A DNA stretch of 56,722 bases from Candidatus Sulfotelmatobacter sp. (GTDB lineage: Bacteria > Acidobacteriota > Terriglobia > Terriglobales > Acidobacteriaceae): NCBI GenBank assembly GCA_030041475.1, contig JASHNU010000099.1:1-56722 (forward strand). Direction: 5' to 3'. Below, in pieces: positions 37,833 to 46,964 of the stretch (position 1 is its first letter; each line of letters starts with the position of its first letter). The notes under the pieces were generated by a model. It searched no databases. It was not told the origin of the DNA and saw only the letters and a program-made list of their open reading frames with translations. The translations under genes were made by a program, and so were the position numbers.

Positions 37833-40800
37833 CTAGTTGGGCGCAGCCACCAGAGGAGCGACATTGCCCTCTGTGAGGACGCGATTGAAAGCGGGGAAAT
37901 CTTCCTTCATGAATTTCTGATAGCCCGCCTCGACTGCGGCGATTTGCATTTCAAACGTTTTCAGCGATTCCAGTTCGGTATCGGTGGGAGCGAAATCCGC
38001 GCCTCCGGCGACATCGCCTCCGCCGGTGCCGACCTCAGCATTCAGCCAGATCAGATTGAGGTAAACCTGGTACGGCTCGACGAAGTACTTGTCGTCGCTG
38101 TTGAGTAACGCCGGTGAGACCAGGCGATGCTCGATCTCCTGCAGCTTCTTGTCGAGATCCTCGGCGGCTTTCAGCAAGTCGGCTTTGCGTTTTGCTTCGG
38201 CTTCGCTCAACTGCGCTTCGGGCGCGGGCGCGGAAGGTTCTTCTTCGCCAAATTCTTCGGCGAAAATCGATTTCTCTTTCGGCTTCTTTTTCGCGGGCCG
38301 GAGCATAGCTTCGATCACCTCGATTTGTTTGCGCTGCCACTCGATCTGGTTCACAGTATCGGATACGTGACTGATGTCGTCGCAGATTTGGCGCAGAGTC
38401 CTCACCGACGACTCGATGTCTGCATCCGATCCGGGCGATTTGGGATCACGCACTATCGTGAGTGGCTGTTCAAAAGATTGGTCGTCCACTTTCAGACGCA
38501 ACTTGTATTTGCCGGGTGCAACGATGGGGCCGCCGTCAGAGTTTTCCGTCCCCCAGTGAGTAATTCTGCGCTCGTCAGAGTCGCGGAAACGCGGCTCGTT
38601 CCAGATATGAGGATTGTCCGGAGCGACCGTGCGTAGTGCGATGAGCCGCGGTGATTCATAGCGCAGGTCCCAGGTGACGCGATTCATTCCTACTTTGCCT
38701 TTCTCCTCGAGCTTGCGCACTACTTTGCCCTCAGAATCCACAATTTCTAACTCCACAGGCTTTTTGGGCGCTGTCTTCAGGGAGAAGTTTAATTTGGCCT
38801 CGCCGCCATGGGTAAAGCGATAAGTCTGGCGCGGTTCAAACAGAACTACCGCTGCATCCGAGTGATTCTTTGCCATCTGCTCGAGCGGCGTAATGTCGTC
38901 GAGAATGTAAAGCCCGCGGCCGTAGGTGGAAATCACGAGATCATGAAATTCTTTCTGGACGACCGCCCAACTCACAGGCGCGTGCGGCAGTCCGGTTTCG
39001 AGAGCGGTCCAGTGGCCGCCGTCATCGAGCGAGTAATAAAGACCGTTTCCCGTGCCGGCGAAGAGCAGGCCCGCGCAGTTGGGGTCTTCGGCGATGATGC
39101 GCACATACGACAGCGGGTGCTTCGGCAGATTGCCCGTGATTAGCTTCCATGTCTTTCCGTAGTCACTCGTCTTGTAGATAAACGGATCGCGATTATCCAT
39201 GAGATGGAAATCGACGCTGATATACGCGGCGCCAGCGTCAAAACTTGAAGGCGCGATACTGGTGATCGAGCCCCACGCCGGCAGTCCGGAAATATTCTTG
39301 GTGACGTTGATCCACTGGCCGCTGTCGTCGGTGTGCCAGACCTGGCCATCATTCGTTCCAGCCCAGATCAATCCCTTCTTAACTTTCGACGGAGCGATTG
39401 CGAAGACGACTTCGCCGTAGAACTGCCCGAGATTGTCCCCGACGATTCCTCCCGAAGGAACGATGCGCGACGGATCGTTGGTGGAAAGATCTGGACTGAT
39501 GACCGACCAGCTCTGGCCGCCATTCGTAGTCTTGAAAATCATCTGGCAGCCGTAATAGACGGTGTTGTGGTCGAAGGGATCGATCGTCAGCGGCGCCGTC
39601 CAGTGGCAGCGGTACTTGATGGCATTGGGTGGAGAATCGAGCGTGTGCATCCACGGGCTGACCGAGCGCGCATGATGGGTGCGGGCATCCCAGCGTGTGA
39701 CTTTATTGCCGTAGCAGGTGGCCCACACGATATTAGGATCGACCAGATCGGGTACGGTAAAGCCGGATTCGCAACCGCCCATGCCGCGGTCCCACCCCAC
39801 TTCACCGAAGCCCATGGGCACGCTCGGGCCCCGCATGTTCCCGTCGTCCTGCATATTGCTGTAGAAGTAGTACGGCACCTGGTTGTCCACATCGACGTGG
39901 TACATCTGCCCGATCGGCAGCTGAACGCGGTGGAACCCTCGGCCATGCACCGTTGTGATGCTCATCCCCGCGTCATCGGTAATCACGAAACGATCCGGAT
40001 TGGTGGGGTCAACCCAGATGTCATGGGTGTCGCCCCCCCAGGGCACTTCCTTAAAATTCTCGCCGCCATCGAGCGATTGGTGAAAGGAGCTGTTGGCCAC
40101 ATAGATCTCGTTGTCACTGCCGGAGGAAACCGCGATGCGAATGTAATAGCCGGCGCGGCCGATCAATGCGCGCTGATAGTTGATCGCCTTCCAGTGCTCG
40201 CCGCCATCATCGGAGCGCCAGACCGAGCCCTGATCTTTGGTTTGAATGAGCGCGAAGACGCGGTTGGAATTGGTCGGCGCAACCGCCACGTCGATCTTTC
40301 CCAACGGAGCATGAGGCAGGCCATGCTCTTCGATATGAATCCATTTCGTCCCGCCATCGTGGGAAACGTAGACCCCGCTGCCCGGTCCGCCGCTGAATTC
40401 GCCGTAGGTGTGCATCTCCACTTGCCACATTCCCGCGAACAGCTTGCGCGGATTATGCGCATCCATGGTCAGGCCGGAGCATCCGACATTTTCTCCGGTG
40501 AAGAGCACGCGGTCCCAGTGCTGGCCGCCGTCACTTGTGCGGTATACGCCGCGCTCCTGTTGCGTCCCGGTCGTGCGCCCTAACGCGCACACGAATACGA
40601 TGTCAGGATTCGAAGGATGTACAATAATGCGGCCGATCCTGCCAGTTTCCGCGAGTCCCATGTTCGTCCAGGTTTTGCCGGCGTCAGTCGACTTGTAGAT
40701 TCCGTTGCCCATCACGTCAACGTCGCGGATGGCCCATGCCTCGCCCGTGCCGGCCCAGACTGTGCTCGGATCCGAAGGCGCGACCGCGAGCGCGCCAATC

Positions 40801-41066
40801 GCCGCAACCGGTTCCTTGTCGGAAATCGGCTTCCAGTGATTTCCGCCATCGGTCGACTTCCAGACTCCTCCTGATGCCGCGCCGGCGTAGTAGGTGCTTG
40901 CATCGCCGGGAATGCCTGCGACTGACGCGATGCGATTGCCTACTCTCGGGCCCACAAAGCGAAACTTAAACGGGCCATGCTCATCGGAATCGGAGTCTTG
41001 TGCAAAGGTTGAACTGCTGCTCACAAGGATGGCGAGGACAGCACAACAGAGTGTCAGTTTTTTCAT
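37833..41066 (-). CDS. Giant secreted BNR/sortilin-like beta-propeller protein
   Basis: 1077 residues with a signal peptide (1-22). About ten Asp-box (BNR) repeats S-x-D-x-G-x-x-W occur from residue 65 to 715, for example STDGGNHWKPI, STDAGKTWTNM, TSDGGQHWDRV, SDDGGEHWKAI, TSDYGKTWKLI and SLDDGGHWTAL, giving one or two seven- to ten-bladed propellers. A beta-sandwich and a helical Glu/Lys-rich domain (about 900-1070) follow. The family (VPS10/Hcf136-like fold) binds peptides or glycans outside the cell. It opens the three-gene unit with DUF169 and the serine hydrolase. No catalytic sialidase residues can be assigned. Confidence 0.82.
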   Translation of the reverse strand: MKKLTLCCAVLAILVSSSSTFAQDSDSDEHGPFKFRFVGPRVGNRIASVAGIPGDASTYYAGAASGGVWKSTDGGNHWKPISDKEPVAAIGALAVAPSDPSTVWAGTGEAWAIRDVDVMGNGIYKSTDAGKTWTNMGLAETGRIGRIIVHPSNPDIVFVCALGRTTGTQQERGVYRTSDGGQHWDRVLFTGENVGCSGLTMDAHNPRKLFAGMWQVEMHTYGEFSGGPGSGVYVSHDGGTKWIHIEEHGLPHAPLGKIDVAVAPTNSNRVFALIQTKDQGSVWRSDDGGEHWKAINYQRALIGRAGYYIRIAVSSGSDNEIYVANSSFHQSLDGGENFKEVPWGGDTHDIWVDPTNPDRFVITDDAGMSITTVHGRGFHRVQLPIGQMYHVDVDNQVPYYFYSNMQDDGNMRGPSVPMGFGEVGWDRGMGGCESGFTVPDLVDPNIVWATCYGNKVTRWDARTHHARSVSPWMHTLDSPPNAIKYRCHWTAPLTIDPFDHNTVYYGCQMIFKTTNGGQSWSVISPDLSTNDPSRIVPSGGIVGDNLGQFYGEVVFAIAPSKVKKGLIWAGTNDGQVWHTDDSGQWINVTKNISGLPAWGSITSIAPSSFDAGAAYISVDFHLMDNRDPFIYKTSDYGKTWKLITGNLPKHPLSYVRIIAEDPNCAGLLFAGTGNGLYYSLDDGGHWTALETGLPHAPVSWAVVQKEFHDLVISTYGRGLYILDDITPLEQMAKNHSDAAVVLFEPRQTYRFTHGGEAKLNFSLKTAPKKPVELEIVDSEGKVVRKLEEKGKVGMNRVTWDLRYESPRLIALRTVAPDNPHIWNEPRFRDSDERRITHWGTENSDGGPIVAPGKYKLRLKVDDQSFEQPLTIVRDPKSPGSDADIESSVRTLRQICDDISHVSDTVNQIEWQRKQIEVIEAMLRPAKKKPKEKSIFAEEFGEEEPSAPAPEAQLSEAEAKRKADLLKAAEDLDKKLQEIEHRLVSPALLNSDDKYFVEPYQVYLNLIWLNAEVGTGGGDVAGGADFAPTDTELESLKTFEMQIAAVEAGYQKFMKEDFPAFNRVLTEGNVAPLVAAPN

Positions 41067-41210
41067 GATGATGGCTGGGGGTCCGCCGCGGACCGTCCGA
41101 ATTCTACAATCGTGATCGAGTCATCGCAATCCCTGCTCTGTTTGCAGCGTGCCGATCCCGCTGATGGCGGCCGTCGCTCGAGACGACGATTCGCCCCTTG
41201 CGGAAGTAAC

Positions 41211-42941
41211 TCAGGAGTGGGTTGAGAGCCGCGTCAGACGCGGGAGCAGGATCAGAACCATTCCGTAAAATATCAGCGAGACCACCAGCGACGCGGCGTT
41301 GCCGAATCGCAAGTCCTCGAACAGGAGCTTCAAAGTGCCGAAAGCGACGGCGGCATAAGCGACCCACCCGAGTTCGACGCACTTCCAGCGCGAGCCTGCA
41401 CAGCCTAGAGCGAGAGCCAAGGCGCAGTTCACAATCGTTCTGATTACAGAAAGACGCGACGCACTCAATTCCATGTGCGCGGCAGCCAGCGACACGGTTG
41501 CAACCACAAGGAGAGCCGCAGCAGTAAAGCCCACTAAGGCAGCGGGAACAACCCAAAGCAGCCGCCGCGAGCGGTGCTCTTCCGAAACTCGCGCACCGAT
41601 GATGTAGCAAAGTGCAGCGCAAACAGCCACACTCCAGAGGCCCCAACTGGGCGCGGCCGGCACGGTGCCGGCGAAAGCAGCTGCGACATAAACAGGAAGA
41701 GATGAAACCGCCGCGCCTGCCGCCAGATAAAACGACGTGTGCAATCCCAGGCTGAACTTGCACGTGCGCGAATACAGAAAAGCCGCTGCCAATGCTGCCA
41801 GACACAAGAAGGGCACCTGAAAGTTGGCAGGAAGAAGGAGGAAGTTTCCGGCCAGCAGAAGGGCGGCGGCCCAGCTAGCGCTGACGCGCCGATTGCGAGC
41901 CTGAGATTCGTCTGTGAACCGGAACAACACTCCCCAATAATTGATGGCCGCCAGCAGCAGGAACAATACACCGAGCGCAGGCGCAGCCGCGCCCTGGGTG
42001 GCGCGCAGGGTGCCCCAGGTCGCGAGCAGAAAAGCCACCACGCCCTGGCCAACTTCCAGGACCGAAATTCGGTGACGCAACGCAAAGGTGCGAATTCCAA
42101 CACTGCCGCCGTAAATCGCAAGCAGCGCGAGACATAGCAGGGTCAAAGTGAACGAGCCGACAGGACGATAACCCTCCGGTACACCCTGGGAGGATGTCAT
42201 CACATACAACGTCAGCCACACCGCGAAATCCGCGGCCATGGCCGGGACCGCTCGCAGGCTGAGGCGATGTCCCACGCAGGCAGCGATTTCGGTTGCCAGA
42301 GCCACCGCTAATAGCGCGGCCGTGAGCGGCGCCAGGTCTCGAGTTGCAATGATCAACGCCAGCGCGGTGATCACCGTTGCCAGCGTCGCGATCCACGGTA
42401 TAACTTGCAGGTTGCGTTGCCATGCCAGCACCACTGTCAGCACAGTAAAAGCCACGAGCACTGCCGCCGCGAAGGCCGGCGAAATAACCTGGAAGCGAAC
42501 GGTGGACTCCCACAGAAGCGGCGAGAGGATGAGCGCCGATGTGATGCCATAGGTGATGCTGGCAAAGTGGTTTGAGTCGTGACTTCTGACCGCCCACACC
42601 ATCCAGCACACCGCATAGACGATCGCGACCAGAAGAACGGGCAACTTTGGGACGGTGCCGGACTCTGCGACCGCGCGCAGCAGATAGGCGCCGGCGATTC
42701 CCAGAACCGCCTTGCCAACAGTCGGCACAACCCCGCCTTGTACCTCTACAGGAGGGAAACCGCGCCAGGTGGCGGGCGGCTTCGGTCTCTGCAGCGCGGG
42801 GGGAGAAGCTGCCGCTGCGTGCAATTCGGAAGGTGATTGCTGGAGATGTCCTTCGAGTGCGCCGACTCGCCGTTCCAGGTCAAGCAGACGCGCGGTGAGT
42901 TCCTGTAAATCGGTTGCGATGTTCTCCACAGCCTGCGGCAT
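41211..42941 (-). CDS. Polytopic membrane protein, DUF2339-like
   Basis: 576 residues from ATG 42941 (GGAG seven bases upstream; ATG 42956 lacks this). A short coiled coil (TDLQELTARLLDLERRVGALEG) is followed by a Pro-rich linker and about sixteen to eighteen membrane helices to the end. This arrangement resembles DUF2339 inner-membrane proteins of unknown role. It ends the minus-strand run that begins with the tetraheme cytochrome and NrfD genes, 36 bases behind nrfD, so it may be co-transcribed with the redox complex although it shows no cofactor-binding residues. Confidence 0.68.
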   Translation of the reverse strand: MPQAVENIATDLQELTARLLDLERRVGALEGHLQQSPSELHAAAASPPALQRPKPPATWRGFPPVEVQGGVVPTVGKAVLGIAGAYLLRAVAESGTVPKLPVLLVAIVYAVCWMVWAVRSHDSNHFASITYGITSALILSPLLWESTVRFQVISPAFAAAVLVAFTVLTVVLAWQRNLQVIPWIATLATVITALALIIATRDLAPLTAALLAVALATEIAACVGHRLSLRAVPAMAADFAVWLTLYVMTSSQGVPEGYRPVGSFTLTLLCLALLAIYGGSVGIRTFALRHRISVLEVGQGVVAFLLATWGTLRATQGAAAPALGVLFLLLAAINYWGVLFRFTDESQARNRRVSASWAAALLLAGNFLLLPANFQVPFLCLAALAAAFLYSRTCKFSLGLHTSFYLAAGAAVSSLPVYVAAAFAGTVPAAPSWGLWSVAVCAALCYIIGARVSEEHRSRRLLWVVPAALVGFTAAALLVVATVSLAAAHMELSASRLSVIRTIVNCALALALGCAGSRWKCVELGWVAYAAVAFGTLKLLFEDLRFGNAASLVVSLIFYGMVLILLPRLTRLSTHS

Positions 42942-42977
42942 ATTGTTTCTCCGCATCTGGCCCGTTGGAAACCGGGC

Positions 42978-44177
42978 CTAGCTGGTTCCGTGCGCCGGAG
43001 TTGCACCGGAGGCGGACAGAGAGACCGCGTCCGGCCACGGCGGCAGCAGTTTCACCAAAACCCAGAGAATCCCAAAGGGGAGAATCATAAGCACGATCGC
43101 GATCAGCAAACCTTCGCGCGTGGCAAAGCCCATCTTGTATGTCGTGTATCCCAGGAAACTCTTGGAGAAGAGCTGGCCGCCGATGACGACGTTCCAGCGC
43201 ATGGCAAAAATCCCAATCACGGTCAGACATCCGGCCAGGGCATAGATTCGTTTGCGGGCTGTTTCGGTCAGCTTCAGAATCTGAGTAAGGCCGAGGAGAG
43301 CGATCGGCGTCACGGTGCCTAAGAGAATTTGAACAATCACCTGCGACTTCCAGAGTCGCGTGTGCACCATGAAGTCCAGGCTGCGGAACGATTCATCGGC
43401 TTCGTAGATGCGCTGGAGAAGGTCGAGCATTTCGAGGCTGAAATCGATGACGAACGTGTACATCAGGTATTGCGCGATCTTATCCAGGCAACGGATATCG
43501 ATCTGTCGCCCCCGAAGCCTCGTGGAGACCATATAAAGCAACATGACCGCCGCGATGCCCGACACCATGGCGGAAAAAATGAAAACGATCGGCATCAGCG
43601 GCGAGGACCACCAGGGGTTGGCCTTAACCGATCCAAAGATGAACCCTACATATCCATGCAGCAAAAAGGCGGAAGGAATTCCAATCAGAGTAATGAAGTA
43701 GCCGAGCCTTTCGTCGATTCGCAGCGAGCGTTCGCTGATATTGCTCGAACCCAGCGTGAGCACGCGATAGCAAAGGCGCGCGAGACCGGTGGAAGTCTCG
43801 GACTTGAGCACGATGTCGCGCCGATAGTCGAGCCAGATTTCCAGCAGCAACACCGCCATCAGGTACCAGAGATAGACGAACCCGAACATCGCCATCGCCG
43901 AAGAGCGGTGTGGTGTAAGGTACATCTCCAACGACCGCTCGGGATGCCCCAGGTGCAACTGCAGCGGTAGAGGAGCAACTAACAGGAACGCCAGCGCCGT
44001 GAGCAACGCCAGGCGGTATGTCGGCTTCACGGCCTGCACGCGAAACACACGCTCCAAAGACGCCAGAATGAATGCCCCGGCTACGAGTCCCGTGATGAAG
44101 GGATACAGAACGATCAGAACGCTCCACTGGAGCTCCACTTCGTTCGGGTACATGAAACCTTCAACGGGAATTTGCAA
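42978..44177 (-). CDS. NrfD/HybB-type quinone-reactive membrane subunit
   Basis: 399 residues, about nine to ten membrane helices, length close to HybB (392). Starts MQIPVEGFMYPNEVELQWSV, then PFITGLVAGAFILASLE; QLHLGHPERSLEMYL resembles the quinone-side loop of NrfD/PsrC. These subunits carry electrons, and in some complexes protons, between quinone and an Fe-S partner at the outer face of the inner membrane. The partner here is the Fe-S protein encoded just upstream. A repeat element fills the 94-base gap between the two genes. Together with the tetraheme cytochrome they form a HybA/HybB- or Nrf-like quinone module. Confidence 0.88.
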   Translation of the reverse strand: MQIPVEGFMYPNEVELQWSVLIVLYPFITGLVAGAFILASLERVFRVQAVKPTYRLALLTALAFLLVAPLPLQLHLGHPERSLEMYLTPHRSSAMAMFGFVYLWYLMAVLLLEIWLDYRRDIVLKSETSTGLARLCYRVLTLGSSNISERSLRIDERLGYFITLIGIPSAFLLHGYVGFIFGSVKANPWWSSPLMPIVFIFSAMVSGIAAVMLLYMVSTRLRGRQIDIRCLDKIAQYLMYTFVIDFSLEMLDLLQRIYEADESFRSLDFMVHTRLWKSQVIVQILLGTVTPIALLGLTQILKLTETARKRIYALAGCLTVIGIFAMRWNVVIGGQLFSKSFLGYTTYKMGFATREGLLIAIVLMILPFGILWVLVKLLPPWPDAVSLSASGATPAHGTS

Positions 44178-44191
44178 TTTGCCTCCTTCAG

Positions 44192-44258
44192 CTTCCCTCG
44201 GCGGCTAAAGCCGCATCATTGTTGACGCCCTGGCGGCGCAGCTTAAGCCGCGCCCTTT
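44192..44258. repeat. Intergenic repeat of the GGCTAAAGCC type, second copy
   Basis: GCGGC-TAAA-GCCGC (44201-44214) followed by a second palindromic unit near GGCGCAGCTTAAGCCGCGCC (44234-44253). Same two-part plan as 16618-16685. It sits inside the operon between the Fe-S and NrfD genes, where an RNA stem could adjust their relative expression. Confidence 0.65.
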
Positions 44259-44271
44259 CAAAACTAATCCC

Positions 44272-45003
44272 CTATCGAACTGATCCATCCATGCCGTTGT
44301 AGAAAACTTTCGCGCCTGTGGCCATGTGAGGTTTCAGGATCTGCACCGTATGAGTCCGCAGGAACTCGTGGATCGGGTCCTTGGGATTCTTCAGGTCGGC
44401 GAGTTGCCGGGCCCCGGTGGGACAGACCTCGCAGCACGCAGTGGTCAACCCCTTGGTGATGCGGTGATAGCAGAGGGAGCACTTCTCGGCGGTATTCGTC
44501 TTCGGATTGATGAAGCGGCATCCGTAAGGGCAGGCCTGTACGCAATAGCGGCATCCAAGGCAATAATTCTTGTCGACCAGGACAACGCCATCTGGCGTGA
44601 CAAAGGTCGCACCCACTGGACAAACCTGAGTGCAGGGCGAATCCGCACAGTGGTTGCACAGCTTCGGGACGAAGAAATTCTTGCCGTCGCTGATTTCGTT
44701 TGGCGGGAAGCCCTGTTTTCCGCCATTCGGTGATTCCACCTCCGGCCTTTCAATCTTCCAGTCCGCAACGTGGTACCGCTCAATCCAGGTCCGGAAATAA
44801 CCGTCGGGAACGTCATTCTCCTCAGCGCACGCCCGCACACAACTGCCGCAGCCGATGCACTTGGGGATGTCAATGAGCATGCTCCACCAGTGCTCGCTGA
44901 GTTTGTAGTTGGGTGAAGCCTCAGGCGTACCCGCCAGGACGAATTTCCACGCAACGGCAGCGGCGGGCAATAGCACGAGGAGATGGCGACGGGTGATGTC
45001 CAT
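44272..45003 (-). CDS. Tat-exported four-cluster Fe-S protein (HybA/NrfC-like)
   Basis: 243 residues. A twin-arginine signal (ITRRHLLVLLPAAAVAW) exports it folded. Sixteen Cys in the ferredoxin pattern follow: CIGCGSCVRAC, CNHCADSPCTQVC, CLGCRYCVQACPYGC and CSLC with ACCEVCPTG, enough for four [4Fe-4S] clusters as in HybA, NrfC and DmsB. It ferries electrons between a periplasmic partner and the NrfD subunit. The ATG shares its first A with the stop codon of the tetraheme cytochrome gene (45003), a tight coupling. Physically it could accept electrons from the hydrogenase encoded 7 kb away or from the cytochrome. Confidence 0.92.
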   Translation of the reverse strand: MDITRRHLLVLLPAAAVAWKFVLAGTPEASPNYKLSEHWWSMLIDIPKCIGCGSCVRACAEENDVPDGYFRTWIERYHVADWKIERPEVESPNGGKQGFPPNEISDGKNFFVPKLCNHCADSPCTQVCPVGATFVTPDGVVLVDKNYCLGCRYCVQACPYGCRFINPKTNTAEKCSLCYHRITKGLTTACCEVCPTGARQLADLKNPKDPIHEFLRTHTVQILKPHMATGAKVFYNGMDGSVR

Positions 45004-45479
45004 TATTTCTTGCCTCCCGGCTTTTCGTCCTCGATCTTTGGCTTGTGCGGCTGATGGCAGGTGTCGCACGCGATTCCCCCCGAATGATCCGCGGTCACTA
45101 CCTGGGGAAAAGATTTCGGCTTGGCGCTGTTGGCTTCGTGGCAGCGGGCACACAGGACTGCCGTGTCGAGTTTGGCGGGCGTGAGGGCTGATGGATCGTC
45201 GGCGTGGCGGGCCAGGGCTCCGTGGCAGGCCTCGCAGGCGACGACCACATGTTTGCCCAGTTTCTTCTGCTCCGCTTCTTCGGTATGGCAGCCCTCGCAA
45301 ACGTCGTGGCCGGCAAAGGCAATCGGTCGTGCTGCGGTCTCGGCGATGGCCGCGCCGCGATAGTGACCGTATTGCCCAAAACTGGCGGGAATGACGGCAG
45401 CACGCAAGACAACGAAGGCAGCCACCGCGATCACGATGACGGCCGCCAGGCGGATGAGATGTTCTATGTCCTTAAACAC
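45003..45479 (-). CDS. Membrane-anchored tetraheme cytochrome c
   Basis: 158 residues from GTG 45479. The open frame extends to 45614, but that part covers a palindromic operator and has no signal. An N-terminal membrane anchor (LIRLAAVIVIAVAAFVVLR) is followed by four heme sites: CEGCH, CEACH, CARCH and CDTCH, with extra His available as axial ligands (GKHVVV, RHADD, ADHSGG). This resembles small cytochrome c7/NapC-like modules. First gene of the cytochrome-FeS-NrfD unit. It may pass electrons from the quinone module to periplasmic acceptors or the reverse. Confidence 0.85.
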   Translation of the reverse strand: MFKDIEHLIRLAAVIVIAVAAFVVLRAAVIPASFGQYGHYRGAAIAETAARPIAFAGHDVCEGCHTEEAEQKKLGKHVVVACEACHGALARHADDPSALTPAKLDTAVLCARCHEANSAKPKSFPQVVTADHSGGIACDTCHQPHKPKIEDEKPGGKK

Positions 45480-45587
45480 GGTCGTTTTCCCGCGCCTGAT
45501 CCTCCCGCGTCTGATCCGGGAGCGACTCGCCGGAAAAGAGGCGATATTCTTCCTTACGTTGGATTGCGTCCCGGAACGATGATTGAA

Positions 45588-45605
45588 GTCACAGGCGCCT
45601 GTGAC
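45588..45605. promoter_or_regulatory. 18-bp perfect palindrome upstream of cytochrome operon
   Basis: GTCACAGGCGCCTGTGAC reads the same on both strands. It contains inverted TCACA and TGTGA half-sites with a 4-base centre and overlaps the CRP/FNR-like site at 45600-45615, giving three half-sites in a row. Centre about 117 bases before the cytochrome start. Confidence 0.6.
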
Positions 45606-45615
45606 ATGGATCACT
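45600..45615. promoter_or_regulatory. CRP/FNR-family-type site, cytochrome-FeS-NrfD operon
   Basis: TGTGA-CATGGA-TCACT: half-sites in the CRP spacing (N6), 9 of 10 consensus bases. It lies in the leader of the minus-strand tetraheme cytochrome operon. See the companion sites at 50222-50237 and 52089-52104. Confidence 0.55.
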
Positions 45616-45727
45616 ACAGAAGATCACTACACGGAGGGGCGCCAGCCGTGGGAACAGGCAGCGTTACGCACGGTCAGCATCCAATCTGCCCTAGAGCAGG
45701 GCGTTGACGCTTGAGTATAACCTCGGT

Positions 45728-46939
45728 TTATTGCCTTCCGATCACAGCACGGATGCGATCAAATGCCCAGTCAATTTCTTCCCGCGTAATGGTGAGCGGA
45801 GGCGCAATGCGCAGGACCTTGTCGTGTGTTTCCTTGCACAGCACACCCTCTTCTTTCAGGGCTTCGCAATAGGGACGCGCGGGGCTGTGCAACTCGATCC
45901 CGATCCAGAGTCCTTTGCCACGCACTTCTTTCAGGTCGGGACTATTCAGGGTTCGCAATCGACTCAGGAAATAGTTTCCTAAATCTGCAGAGCGCTCGAC
46001 CAATCTCTCATCCACCAAAACTCGCAGCGCCGTTCTTGCCACCGCACATGCCAAGGGATTACCGCCAAATGTGCTGCCATGATCACCCGGTCCGAAAACA
46101 CCGAGAACTTCCTTCCCGGCAAGGACAGCGGATACGGGGTAGAACCCTCCTGAAAGCGCCTTGCCCACGATGAGAACATCCGGCCTCACGTTCTCATGCA
46201 TGCAGGCGAAGAGCTTGCCGGTTCTGCCCAGGCCAGACTGGATCTCGTCGCACATCAACAGAACGCCGTGCTCCCGGCAGATGGCTGCTGCTTCGCTGAG
46301 AAATCCGGCTGGCGGAATAATGATTCCTGCTTCACCCTGGATCGGTTCGACCAGGAATGCGCAAGTATTCGGCGTGATCGCGTTGCGCAGCGCTGCAGCG
46401 TCGCCAAAAGGAATGACCGTGAAGCCGGGTGTGAATGGTCCGAAACCATCGCGATACTGCTCGTCACTCGAGAAACTGACGATCGTAACCGTCCGCCCGT
46501 GAAAATTGTTGGCGCAGACGATGATTTCCGCTTTGCCCTCCGGAATCTCCTTAACCTTATATCCCCATTTCCGCGCGGCCTTTACGGCGGTCTCAACGGC
46601 CTCCGCGCCCGAGTTCATGGGCAGCACCATGTCGAATCCGGTCAGCTCGTGCAATTCCCGGCAGAGCAACGGCAACTGATCATTGCGGAAGGCCCGCGAA
46701 GTCAGCGTCACCTTGAAAGCCTGCTGCGTCATTGCGTGCAGAATCCGTGGATGGCAGTGCCCCTGGTTGACCGCCGAGTAGGCGGCGAGGCAGTCGAGGT
46801 ACCGTTTGCCCTCGACGTCGTAAACCCAGACACCTTCGGCGCGTTCAATCACAACGTCGAGCGGGCGGTAGTTGTGCGCACCATATTGATCTTCCAACGC
46901 TATGAGTTCGGCAGAGCGGGTCATCTCCAGCACGGACAT
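45728..46939 (-). CDS. rocD: Ornithine aminotransferase
   Basis: 403 residues of class III PLP aminotransferase. The Tyr/Asn-rich N-terminal motif [12 protein letters not shown] is diagnostic for ornithine delta-aminotransferase as against acetylornithine aminotransferase. Further motifs: [31 protein letters not shown] and the Schiff-base Lys260 in [11 protein letters not shown]. It turns ornithine plus 2-oxoglutarate into glutamate semialdehyde plus glutamate. Last gene of the argF-arcC-carbamoyltransferase-rocD unit (25-base gap). In this company it removes the ornithine produced when citrulline is split. Confidence 0.93.
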   Translation of the reverse strand: MSVLEMTRSAELIALEDQYGAHNYRPLDVVIERAEGVWVYDVEGKRYLDCLAAYSAVNQGHCHPRILHAMTQQAFKVTLTSRAFRNDQLPLLCRELHELTGFDMVLPMNSGAEAVETAVKAARKWGYKVKEIPEGKAEIIVCANNFHGRTVTIVSFSSDEQYRDGFGPFTPGFTVIPFGDAAALRNAITPNTCAFLVEPIQGEAGIIIPPAGFLSEAAAICREHGVLLMCDEIQSGLGRTGKLFACMHENVRPDVLIVGKALSGGFYPVSAVLAGKEVLGVFGPGDHGSTFGGNPLACAVARTALRVLVDERLVERSADLGNYFLSRLRTLNSPDLKEVRGKGLWIGIELHSPARPYCEALKEEGVLCKETHDKVLRIAPPLTITREEIDWAFDRIRAVIGRQ

Positions 46940-46964
46940 TAGTTTTCTCCTCGGTCTTAGATAG

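Noticed and set aside
39333-40583. 416-codon plus-strand frame inside the BNR protein gene
   Set aside because: Antisense shadow of repeated Asp-box codons; His/Val/Asp-rich translation with no domain.
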